A stretch of 64,000 nt of DNA from Streptomyces maremycinicus (GTDB lineage: Bacteria; Actinomycetota; Actinomycetes; Streptomycetales; Streptomycetaceae). This document shows, in pieces, positions 51,050 to 59,095 of the stretch (the stretch's first letter is position 1; every line of letters begins with the position of its first letter). Made by a program: the position numbers and the translations under genes. The stretch is taken from NCBI RefSeq assembly GCF_001184025.1, contig NZ_BBYG01000012.1, positions 535,166-599,165 of the forward strand, given 5' to 3'. The notes below the pieces were generated by a model. The model searched no databases, was not told where the DNA came from, and saw only the letters and a program-made list of their open reading frames with translations.

Positions 51050-51915
51050 ACCGACAGTCCCAGGCGGCCGTCCTCTTCCTGCTCGGCGCGGCCCTGCTGC
51101 ACGCCGGCACCACCGACCTCTACCTCCGCTACGTCAAGGCGGGCCTGCGCCCGCTGCTGCTGGCGTCCGGCGCGATCCTGATCGTCACGGCACTGGCGAC
51201 GGCGTGGTACGAGCACCGCCGGACGACGGCGAAGAAGGCCCACCCCGAGCACGACGACGCCCAGCACGACGACGCCCAGCACGACGCCGCCCAGCACGAC
51301 GCCGCCCAGCACGACGGCCCCGAGCACGACGACCCCCAGCAGGACCACCCCCAGCACGGCGACGCCCAGCAGGACGACCCCGAGCCCGCCCGCTCCGAGC
51401 ACACCCACCCCGAGCCCCGCGTCTCCTGGCTCCTGATCCTTCCACTTCTGGCGCTGATCCTGGTCGCCCCGCCGGCCCTGGGCTCGTACAGCGCGATCCG
51501 TACGGGCACGGCCCTCCAGGAGCCGCTCGCCTATCCGCCCCTGCCCGCCACCGACCCGCTGCCGCTGAGCGTCGTGGACTACGCGGGCCGAGCCGTATAC
51601 GACCACGGCCGTACCCTCGCCGGTCGCGAGGTCCGTCTGACCGGCTTCGTCGCACTGGACCACGAGGGCACGCCCTATCTGGTCCGGATGGCCCTCAACT
51701 GCTGTGCCGCCGACGCCCAGCCGGTCAAGGTCGGTCTGACCGGCGACATTCCCCCGGTCCTCCAACCGGACACCTGGCTGACCGTCACCGGCACCTACAC
51801 CCCCCGCAGCACGCACGACCCGGTCAACGACGGCCCGATCCCCTTCATCGAGGTCACCGCCGCCGCCCCGGCCAAGGCCCCGAGGGACCCCTACGACGAG
51901 TCGTGGAACAACTGA
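51046..51915 (+). CDS. TIGR03943-family permease partner with His/Asp-rich linker
   Basis: 289 residues. Two N-terminal helices (AAVLFLLGAALLHAGTTDLYL, LLLASGAILIVTALATAWY), then a ~55-residue His/Asp/Gln stretch made of AQHDD units encoded by 15-base repeats (51243-51375), a third helix (WLLILPLLALILVAPPALG) and an outside domain with VRMALNCCAADAQPV and a beta-rich fold. The His-rich linker and the paired cysteines suggest metal binding. It works with the preceding permease, to which it is translationally coupled. Confidence 0.9.
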   Translation: MNRQSQAAVLFLLGAALLHAGTTDLYLRYVKAGLRPLLLASGAILIVTALATAWYEHRRTTAKKAHPEHDDAQHDDAQHDAAQHDAAQHDGPEHDDPQQDHPQHGDAQQDDPEPARSEHTHPEPRVSWLLILPLLALILVAPPALGSYSAIRTGTALQEPLAYPPLPATDPLPLSVVDYAGRAVYDHGRTLAGREVRLTGFVALDHEGTPYLVRMALNCCAADAQPVKVGLTGDIPPVLQPDTWLTVTGTYTPRSTHDPVNDGPIPFIEVTAAAPAKAPRDPYDESWNN

Positions 51916-51987
51916 GGGGCCGAACTCGCGGCGATACAGGTCGGTTAAGGCTCCCTCAACCTCTGGTGGCCGGGCGGTGAGCGCTTC

Positions 51988-52395
51988 ATGATGGGGACCA
52001 TGACGGCAGCCTCGCGTGCCTTGACACGACTGGCGACCTGGCCGGACCTCGCGGAGGTCCGGCCCAGCTGCGGCACCGGTCGGGCGTTGCGCTCGGGCGG
52101 GGTCGAGATCGCGCACTTCCACTCCGACCAGAGTGTCGACCTGCATCTCACCGGCAAGGCGATCCACCGGTTCGAGCGGGACCTCCGGCACTCCACCGCG
52201 ATCCGGCTGCTGCCCGGCTCGCCCTGGGTGACCGTCCATCTGGAGTGCGAGACGGACATCGACCTGCTCATGACGCTGGTCAGCGCCGCCCTCCAGGCCC
52301 ACCAGAGGCATCCGGGCGCGGACGTCACCGTCCTCCCGCGCTGCAACGAGGACCGGGAAGTGGCGCTCACCCGCGAGAGCGCGGGCGGCATCTGA
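51988..52395 (+). CDS. DUF5519 / luciferase-domain protein
   Basis: 135 residues. Similar to small actinobacterial DUF5519 proteins: LATWPDLAEVRPSCGTGRALRSGGVEIAHFHSDQSVDLHLTGKAIHRFERDL, AIRLLPGSPWVTVHLECETDIDLLMTLVSAALQAHQ. No role in light emission is implied by the old name; function unknown. Three candidate ATGs (51988, 51991, 52000); the first is used because GGTGAG lies six to nine bases upstream. Confidence 0.82.
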   Translation: MMGTMTAASRALTRLATWPDLAEVRPSCGTGRALRSGGVEIAHFHSDQSVDLHLTGKAIHRFERDLRHSTAIRLLPGSPWVTVHLECETDIDLLMTLVSAALQAHQRHPGADVTVLPRCNEDREVALTRESAGGI

Positions 52396-52687
52396 CCCCG
52401 CGGCCCTACGGCCCTTGCGATCTCCCCTACCCCTCTCCCGCCCCCTCTTTCCCGCGCCCGCACCCCACCCGCGCCCCCTCTCCCGCACCTGTCGGCCGAC
52501 CTGGCCGGGGGTCCCGCACTCGTCGGTCGACCTGGCCGGGGTCCCGCACTCGTCGGCCGACCTGGCCGGGTGCCTGCCGCTGCCGTCTGGCAAGCTGACG
52601 GTCCGTCAGTTATGGTCGCCCTGCTGTGCCGATGCCGATGCCGATGCCGACCCCGACACGGATGCCGATGCGGAAGGGGCGAGTGCC
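52396..52687. repeat. 292-bp spacer with 30-31-bp tandem repeats and CCGATG hexamers
   Basis: Three units (about 52489-52570) share GTCGGCCGACCTGGCCGGGG and CCCGCACTC. Later, 52627-52675 is built of GCCGATGCCGATG hexamer units. GGAAGGGG near 52674 serves the next gene. The open upstream frame reflects the repeats. Confidence 0.7.
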
Positions 52688-53227
52688 ATGGAGACCGAAG
52701 CGGACCGTCCGACGCGACGTTCCCCGAGCCCCCGGCCGCCGGGCGAGCCCCGCTGGGTGGCGATGTTCTACGACCCGGCCTCGGCCTCCTGGCGGCCGGG
52801 CGCCGAATCCCCCGACCGTACGCCCGTGTTGTACGCGATCGGCGAGATGACGCAGGTCAAGCGGGCCCGGGGTGACGAGGTCGCCGTCGCCCTGTGGGGC
52901 CCGAACGACGGTGAATGGCACCGCTTCGACCCGTCAACGGCCACTACGACGGCCACTTCCACGGCCGCCTCCGCGGCCGCGGCCGCGCCGGACGCCGCGC
53001 CCCCGCCGCCGGGCGACGGGGAGGCGCGGGTCGGCCACGCCAGGCTCACGGAACGCATGGAGGACCGTCGGCACCAGGTCCTGATGACGGGCCTGGGCAA
53101 GGCCGGCCTCTACGACCTCTCGCCGGACGACGTGACGGCCGTCCGCACCCTGGTCGACCGGGTGGACGAGGCCACGCTGCGCAGGATCGCCCACTGGCTG
53201 GCCCTGGCCGGCGGCCCGGTCGAGTGA
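52688..53227 (+). CDS. Hypothetical protein
   Basis: 179 residues, family not recognised. Residues ~15-80 appear structured (RWVAMFYDPASASWRPGAES, PVLYAIGEMTQVKRARGDEVAVALWGPNDGEWHRFDP), followed by an Ala/Thr low-complexity linker and a C-terminal helical part (RMEDRRHQVLMTGLGKAGLYDLSPDDVTAVRTLVDRVDEATLRRIAHWLAL). Cytoplasmic. ATG 52688 with GGAAGGGG eight bases upstream is preferred to the longer frame, which would translate the hexamer repeats. Confidence 0.72.
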   Translation: METEADRPTRRSPSPRPPGEPRWVAMFYDPASASWRPGAESPDRTPVLYAIGEMTQVKRARGDEVAVALWGPNDGEWHRFDPSTATTTATSTAASAAAAAPDAAPPPPGDGEARVGHARLTERMEDRRHQVLMTGLGKAGLYDLSPDDVTAVRTLVDRVDEATLRRIAHWLALAGGPVE

Positions 53228-53306
53228 GGCCGGAGCTGCGGCGGCCGGGGGGCGCCGACCGGTGCGGGGGTCAGCCTCCGGGGGGCGGGGTGCGCCGGCG
53301 CGGGGG

Positions 53307-54098
53307 TCAGGCTCCGGGGGGCGGGGTGCGCCGGGGCGGGTAGCTCCAGCGGAAGGACTCCAGCGCCCGGGTCCGCGCCTCCACCACCGCCATGCGCGCC
53401 TCCCGTTCGGCGGGGTCCACATGCGCGGGCCGGCCCGTCACCTGCCCGTCCCACTTCCGGTAGAGCAGCCCGGTCCGCGCCGAGAACCAGCCGCGGCTCA
53501 CCGAGTTGAGCGCCAGCAGGACGCCGGTGTCCTCGGAGGCGGGCAGGGCCATCCAGCCGCCGAGCGCGGTCAACAGGTCCCGCCGTACGAAGAGACTCGC
53601 GGGGTGCACCGGCGCGCGGAAGTCGTTCGCCTTCCAGTGGTCGAGGACGGCCCCCCGCTCGATCGGCCCCTCGGCGGGGTCGCCCGGGAAGCCGACCGTG
53701 GTGCCGTCCGGCAGGAGGTCGACGGCGCTCGAGGTGGCCCAGCCGAGGGCGGGATCGCGTTCGAGGGCGGCCAGGTCGCGGGCGAGGGTGCCCGGTGCGA
53801 GCCGGTCGTCGGCGTCCAGGACCTTCACGTACTCGCCCTCGGCGTGCGCGAGCGCGATCGTGCGGGCGACTCCGGGCCCGCCGGGGCGTCCCTGACGGAA
53901 GGTCACCCGGGCGTCGTCGGGAACGCGGGGCGCGACCTCGTCCGTCGTGCCGTCCTCCTGGATCACCCAGTGCCAGTCCCAGCCGTCGGGTAACTCCTGG
54001 GCGCGCAGCGACTCGTAGGCCTCGGGCAGATACCGGGCCGAAGGCGCGTGCACGGCGGTGACGACGACGATGCGCCGGCTCGCGACGGCACTCAACAC
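53307..54098 (-). CDS. GT2-family glycosyltransferase
   Basis: About 263 residues. GT-A fold: VVVTAVHAPSARYLPEAYESL, WHWVIQEDGTTDEVAP, VARTIALAHAEGEYVKVLDADDRLAPGTL (DxD-type metal site DADD), LGWATSSAVDLLPDG, HPASLFVRRDLLTALGG and PASEDTGVLLAL. Acceptor unknown. The frame opens at GTG 54155, but GTG 54098 puts the first strand near the N-terminus and avoids an upstream segment with poor codon use. The 3' end is duplicated: the last ~35 coding bases recur just past the stop (about 53262-53300). Confidence 0.85.
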   Translation of the reverse strand: MLSAVASRRIVVVTAVHAPSARYLPEAYESLRAQELPDGWDWHWVIQEDGTTDEVAPRVPDDARVTFRQGRPGGPGVARTIALAHAEGEYVKVLDADDRLAPGTLARDLAALERDPALGWATSSAVDLLPDGTTVGFPGDPAEGPIERGAVLDHWKANDFRAPVHPASLFVRRDLLTALGGWMALPASEDTGVLLALNSVSRGWFSARTGLLYRKWDGQVTGRPAHVDPAEREARMAVVEARTRALESFRWSYPPRRTPPPGA

Positions 54099-54243
54099 GG
54101 TTCCGCGCGGGTGGAGTAGGGCGTGGGCATGACACCAGCCTACGACCGCGGTCACACCGGCCTCTCGCGGATCTCCCGCCAGGGCGCGGCCCGGCGTGAC
54201 CGGGCGCGCACACGGGCGAACAGGCGGGGCCGGGCAGGAAAAG

Positions 54244-54283
54244 GCCCGGTCGCTGGCGACGGGGGATGCACCAGCGACCGGGC
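54244..54283. terminator. Perfect 13-bp hairpin after the WD40 gene
   Basis: GCCCGGTCGCTGG (54244-54256) and CCAGCGACCGGGC (54271-54283) with a 14-base loop. A smaller palindrome GTGATCGGGATCAC lies at 54347-54360. Both are downstream of the minus-strand nSTAND1-WD40 gene and probably end its transcript. Confidence 0.7.
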
Positions 54284-54368
54284 TATGGCCAAGGCTAACA
54301 AGGCTGCCGGGTCGGCGGGAGCCGACTTCTCAGCTGCCCTGCCGTTGTGATCGGGATCACTTTCCCGG

Positions 54369-57300
54369 TCAGTCCTCGCACGGTGGCTCGTAGGAGAGCC
54401 GCGGCAGGTATTCGTGCCACTTGTCCGCCGTCAGCACGCCTCGCGTGGTCGCGCAGATACGGGTGATCGCCTCGTCCACGTCCAGATTCCACAGCCGTAC
54501 GGTGTCGGCGCCGCTGGAGACGCCGAGCATGTGGCTGTTCGGGCTGAAGGACAGGAAGTTGCCGGTCTTGGCGTTGGGGCTCATCGACTGCCCGATGGGG
54601 GAGGCCCCGCCCGGGTCGGTCACGTTCCACAGCCGGATGGTGTTGTCGTTGCCGCCGCTGGCGAGGGTGTCGCCCTCCTCGTTGAAGGTCAGCGACACCA
54701 CCGCCTCGGTGTGCCCGGTGAGGGGCGCGCCGCGCCGGGACGCCCGCGCCGGGTCGGTCACGTCCCACAGCCGCACCGTGTCGTCGTCGCTGCCGCTGGC
54801 CAGCGTACGGCCGTCCGGGCTGTAGACGAGCGCGTTGACGGGGCCGACGTGACCGGTGAGCGGCTTGCCGATGGGCCGGGTGCGCCGGGGGTCCGTCACG
54901 TTCCAGAGCCGTACGGTGTGGTCCGCGCTGCCGCTGGCGAGGGTGCGGCCGTCCGGGCTGAACACGAGGGTGTTGACGAACCCCTTGTGCCCGGTGAGCG
55001 GCGAGCCCAGCGCGGTGGCGTGCGCGGGGTCACCGACGTCCCACAACTGGATGGTGCGGTCGTCGTAGGCGGTCGCCAGGGTGCGTCCGTCCGGCGCGAA
55101 GGCCAGCGCGTCCGGTCCGAGGAACCGGGTGCGCAGCTCGACGGGCGGTCCCGCGGAGACCGGCCGGGCGGGGTCGGTCACGTTCCACAGGTACACCGCC
55201 CGGTTGGCCGTCAGCACCGCGAGGGTACGGCCGTCGGGCGAGAAGGCGAGGGTGCGCTCGCTGCCGTCGTCGGGCATGAAGGGCGTGCCCAGCGTCACGG
55301 GCCGGTCGGGGTCCGCCACGTTCCACAGCCGGACCCTGCCGTCGCGCGCGGCCGTGGCCAGCACCCGCCCGTCCGGCCGGAAGGAGCCGCTGCGGCCGAT
55401 CATGTCCGCCGTCGGGATCGACCAGAGGCGGACCTTGCTGTCGCCGTTGCCGGTGGCGAGCGTGCGGCCGTCGGGGCTGAAGCCGACGGCGTACATCTCG
55501 CCGCTGCCCCCCGCGAGCGGCTCGCCGACCTGCGAGGGGTACGCCGGATCGCTGACGTTCCACAGTGTGGCCGTGCTGTCCGCGCTGCCGGCGGCCAGCA
55601 TGCTCCCGGCGGGGTTGAACGCCACCGACCACACCGGGCCGGTGTGTCCGGTGAGCGGTGGGCCGAGCTGGGTCGCCCGGCCGGGGTCGGTCACGTCCCA
55701 CAGCCGGATGGTGTCGTCCGTGCTGCCACTGGCGAGGGTGTCCCCGTCGGGGCTGAAGTCCAGGGAGTGCACGGTGTCCGTGTGGCCCGTCAGGACCCGG
55801 TCGATCGGCCGCGGCCGGCGCGGGTCGGCCGTGTCCCACAGCCGGATCGTGTTGTCGTCGCCGCCGGCCGCCAGGGTCCGGCCGTCCGGGCTGAACGCCA
55901 CGGAGCGCACGGCGGCGGTGTGGCCGGTCAGCGCGCCGAGTGCCGCCGGCCGGCCCGGTGCCGTCACGTCCCACAGCCGTACGGTGTCGTCCTCGCCCGC
56001 GGAGGCCAGGGTCCGCCCGACCGGGCTGAAGGCGAGCAGGTAGATCGTGCCGGTGTGCCCGGTCAGGGGCTTTCCGAGCGGGCGCGGACGGGCGGGGTCG
56101 CGGACGTCCCACAGCCGGACGGTGCCGTCGTCGCCCGCGCTGGCGAGGGTGTGGCCGTCCGGGCTGAACACCGCGCTGCTCACCCAGCTCTTGTGGCCGG
56201 TGAGCGGCTTGCCCAACGGCTCGGGACGGGACCGGTCGCTGACGTCCCACAGCCGGACGGTCCGGTCGTAGCTGGCGGTGGCCAGGACCTTGCCGTCCGG
56301 GCTGAACGAGGTGAGGTAGACGGCCCCGGTGTGGCCGAGGAGCGGCGTGGCCAGCGGCGCGTTCACGATCGAGATCAGGCGGTTGTTGGTACCCGCGTCG
56401 TCGGGCCGCAGGTCGTGCGCCACCAGGTCGAGCTGCGCGGACAGCGACGGATCCGTGTACTGGACGCGGTCCGCCTCCGCGACGACCTGCTCGAACACGG
56501 CGTCGTTGCGCTGCTGCCAGGCGACCACGGCCGCGCCGACGGCGAGGACGGCCAGCACCACCAGCGCCGACACCGCGCCCCGGCTGATCCACACGATGCG
56601 CCGGCGCAGCCTGACCGACGCGGCCAGGAACTCCACCGCGCTGCGGGTCAGGAAGGTGTCGCCGGCGGACTTCGCCCAGCTGTGGGCCTGCTCCAGCCGG
56701 GAACCCCGGTAGAGCAGCGCCGAGTCCCGGTTCGAGCTGTCCCAGGCCCGGCCGTCCTCCTCCAGCCGCTGCCGCAGCAGATGGTCGCTGCGGTCCTCGT
56801 CGATCCAGTCGCGCAGCCGGGGCCAGGCGTGCAGCAGAGCCTCGTGGGTGATCTCGACGGTCTCCGCGTCGAGGGTCACCAGCCGGGCGCGCACCAGGGC
56901 CTCGAGCGACTCCTCCGTCTTGCCGGGGTCGGCCGACTCCTCCGCCAGTTGGCGCCGGGTGCCCCGGCGTCGGGTGGCCTGGGTGTCCTCGCCGAGCCGG
57001 ACCAGCCGCATCAGGAGCAGCCGGGCCGCCGTACGCGCCGCCGGGTCGAGCCCGGACCAGGCCCGCTCGGCGGTCGCCGCCACCGCGCCCTGGATACCGC
57101 CCGCCGCACGGTAACCGGCCAGCGTCAGCCGTCCCGCCTTCCGGCGCTGCCAGGTCGCGAGCAGGGCGTGCGAGAGCAGGGGAAGCGCGCCCGCGTGCGC
57201 TCCGCGCGGACCGTCGACGGTCACCTCCCGGATGATCAGCTCCGCCAGCCCCGGCTCGAGCTCCAGTCCCACGGCCCTGGCCGGCCCGGTCACCGCCTCG

Positions 57301-58808
57301 CGCAGCTCCGGAGTGGACAACGGCCCCAGCACCATGTGCCGGTGCTGGAGCGCGTCGGACAGCTCGGGGTGGCTGAGGCACTCCTCGTAGAAGTCGGCGC
57401 GGACACCGAGGACGACGAGGACGGGGGGCGGTAAGGGGGTGCGGACCGCGCTGTCGGTGCCGGAGCCGGGGCCGGTGTCGGAGCCGGCGTCGGCGGGGGT
57501 GCAGGCGGCGTGCAGGAGCTGGATGAAGAGCCGCAGGTCCGCCTCGTCGGAACAGAGGGTGAAGGCCTCCTCGAACTGGTCGACGATGATGACGGGCCGG
57601 TCGGGGAGACCGGAGGGGGTGGAGGTTCCGGAGGGGGCGGAAGGGCTTGCGGGGCCGGAGGGGTGGGAAGGGGCGGAAGGGCCTGCGGGGCCGGAGGGGC
57701 TCGTGGGGCCGGAGGGGCCTGCGGGGCCGGGGGACCCGGAGGGGCTTGCGGGGCCCGGGGAGCCGGAAGGTTCCGGGGAGAGGGCCGCGTCTCGTCGCGC
57801 CCACGCGGCGACGGCCTCCCGTACGGCCCGCGCGAAACCGGGGGTGCCGGGCTTCGGCGTCCTGCCGGTGGCTGCGGTGGCTGCGGTGGCTGCAGTGGCC
57901 GCGGTGTCGGCGGCGGTGGTGGCGCCGGTGGCCGTGGTGGCGGCGGTCGCAGAGGCCCTCGGGGCTGCGGCAGGAGCCGTAGCCGTATCCGCAGCCTTAG
58001 CAGGGGCCGGGCCTGAGGCCGATGCGGTGAAAGGGGCGAGCTCGGGGATACGGCTGGTCAGCTCGGCGAGCGGATCGGCCCCCGGCACCAGCTGAAGGAC
58101 CCGGGCGGATTCGCCGGATTCGCCGGGGTCGCCGGGGCGGCCGGCCCGGGCCGCCCGGCCGGCACCGTTCCGGTCGGCCGCCGCGCCGTTCTGGAGCGCG
58201 GGCACGAGACCGGCGCTGAGCAGGGAGGACTTGCCCGCCCCGGAGGCGCCGACCAGCATGACCAGGCCGCCCGTCCGCTCCGCCGCGCGCAGCTGGGCGA
58301 CGAGCGCGTCCGTGCTCCGCTCCCGGCCGAAGAACCAGCGGGCGTCCTGCTCGCGGTACGAGGCCAGGCCGCGGTAGGGGCACACCCCTGCGGGGACACC
58401 CTGAGGTTCGGCCGCCGGATGCTCGCCGTCCTTCTTCGTCACTGGTGCGACGGGGACATCGCCGACGACCGGATCGGCCACCGCCCGCTCCCACAGCCGC
58501 TGCCATTGGCCGAGGTCGTACAGTCCGCTGGACACCGGTGCGGGCCGCGCGCGCCGCGCCTCGGGTATCAGCACGTGCAGCACCGCGGCGAGGGCGGCGA
58601 ACTGGGCGGGTACGTTCTTGGCCCGTCGCCAGTCGCTGATCCGCTGGGTGGACACCCTGACGGGCCGTCCCCGCTCGTCCACCCGCTGAAGTCGGGCGAC
58701 CGTCTCGGACACGCGCTTGAGGGGAGGGTTGCCGGCCTCCTTGTACAGCAGCGCGAGTCGTTCCGCGAAGGCTGTGCGTGCGCCCGAGTCGGAACTCAAG
58801 GCCTCCAC
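54369..58808 (-). CDS. HTH - nSTAND1 NTPase - TM - WD40 protein
   Basis: 1479 residues. Residues 1-80 resemble a helix-turn-helix module (VSTQRISDWRRAKNVPAQFAAL). CPYRGLASYREQDARWFFGRE (143-163) begins the nSTAND1 domain; Walker A VGASGAGKSS is 186-195 and Walker B VIIVDQFEEAF 406-416. Between them are two low-complexity stretches (264-316 Ala/Thr-rich, 344-402 Gly/Pro/Ser-rich). A helical part and a transmembrane helix (~740-763) follow. From ~820 there are 14 WD40 repeats, enough for two seven-bladed propellers. STAND proteins act as ligand-triggered switches; the trigger is unknown. Start could be GTG 58808 or TTG 58799. Confidence 0.9.
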   Translation of the reverse strand: MEALSSDSGARTAFAERLALLYKEAGNPPLKRVSETVARLQRVDERGRPVRVSTQRISDWRRAKNVPAQFAALAAVLHVLIPEARRARPAPVSSGLYDLGQWQRLWERAVADPVVGDVPVAPVTKKDGEHPAAEPQGVPAGVCPYRGLASYREQDARWFFGRERSTDALVAQLRAAERTGGLVMLVGASGAGKSSLLSAGLVPALQNGAAADRNGAGRAARAGRPGDPGESGESARVLQLVPGADPLAELTSRIPELAPFTASASGPAPAKAADTATAPAAAPRASATAATTATGATTAADTAATAATAATAATGRTPKPGTPGFARAVREAVAAWARRDAALSPEPSGSPGPASPSGSPGPAGPSGPTSPSGPAGPSAPSHPSGPASPSAPSGTSTPSGLPDRPVIIVDQFEEAFTLCSDEADLRLFIQLLHAACTPADAGSDTGPGSGTDSAVRTPLPPPVLVVLGVRADFYEECLSHPELSDALQHRHMVLGPLSTPELREAVTGPARAVGLELEPGLAELIIREVTVDGPRGAHAGALPLLSHALLATWQRRKAGRLTLAGYRAAGGIQGAVAATAERAWSGLDPAARTAARLLLMRLVRLGEDTQATRRRGTRRQLAEESADPGKTEESLEALVRARLVTLDAETVEITHEALLHAWPRLRDWIDEDRSDHLLRQRLEEDGRAWDSSNRDSALLYRGSRLEQAHSWAKSAGDTFLTRSAVEFLAASVRLRRRIVWISRGAVSALVVLAVLAVGAAVVAWQQRNDAVFEQVVAEADRVQYTDPSLSAQLDLVAHDLRPDDAGTNNRLISIVNAPLATPLLGHTGAVYLTSFSPDGKVLATASYDRTVRLWDVSDRSRPEPLGKPLTGHKSWVSSAVFSPDGHTLASAGDDGTVRLWDVRDPARPRPLGKPLTGHTGTIYLLAFSPVGRTLASAGEDDTVRLWDVTAPGRPAALGALTGHTAAVRSVAFSPDGRTLAAGGDDNTIRLWDTADPRRPRPIDRVLTGHTDTVHSLDFSPDGDTLASGSTDDTIRLWDVTDPGRATQLGPPLTGHTGPVWSVAFNPAGSMLAAGSADSTATLWNVSDPAYPSQVGEPLAGGSGEMYAVGFSPDGRTLATGNGDSKVRLWSIPTADMIGRSGSFRPDGRVLATAARDGRVRLWNVADPDRPVTLGTPFMPDDGSERTLAFSPDGRTLAVLTANRAVYLWNVTDPARPVSAGPPVELRTRFLGPDALAFAPDGRTLATAYDDRTIQLWDVGDPAHATALGSPLTGHKGFVNTLVFSPDGRTLASGSADHTVRLWNVTDPRRTRPIGKPLTGHVGPVNALVYSPDGRTLASGSDDDTVRLWDVTDPARASRRGAPLTGHTEAVVSLTFNEEGDTLASGGNDNTIRLWNVTDPGGASPIGQSMSPNAKTGNFLSFSPNSHMLGVSSGADTVRLWNLDVDEAITRICATTRGVLTADKWHEYLPRLSYEPPCED

Positions 58809-59017
58809 CCCTAACTACCCCGCACCTGCAATCCGGACCGGAAAAACCACTTTATATGGCTGACCTGCGGTTAAGGGGCTGCGCGGACATCGGATCCTCC
58901 TCGGTTCGGGCCGTAGCTGGCAGGATCCGGAGGCAGAAGCGCACCAACCGGGCGTAACGCGGGCGACCGCGCGCCCGGCGCGCGCGAGCCGCGCCGTCAT
59001 GGCGTGGTCGACTCCGC
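58809..59017 (-). promoter_or_regulatory. Promoter region of the nSTAND1-WD40 gene
   Basis: Read on the minus strand, CATATAAAGTGG (near 58855) is a strikingly AT-rich -10 candidate about 45 bases before the start. The rest is GC-rich with no further recognised element. Confidence 0.4.
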
Positions 59018-59073
59018 CCGCACCGTTCGTCACCGGTCCGCACGAGGGGAGGGACCGGTGCCGAACGGTGCGG
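59018..59073. terminator. 22-bp hairpin terminator of the DHA2 exporter
   Basis: CCGCACCGTTCG-containing arm 59018-59039 pairs with 59052-59073 with a single mismatch, loop of 12 bases. It lies 22 bases past the exporter stop on the minus strand. Confidence 0.82.
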
Positions 59074-59095
59074 TGTGACGATCCTCGGGTTTCCG

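Noticed and set aside
54414..57434. 1006-residue plus-strand frame opposite the WD40 repeats
   Set aside because: Antisense to the WD40 region and simply mirrors its periodicity.
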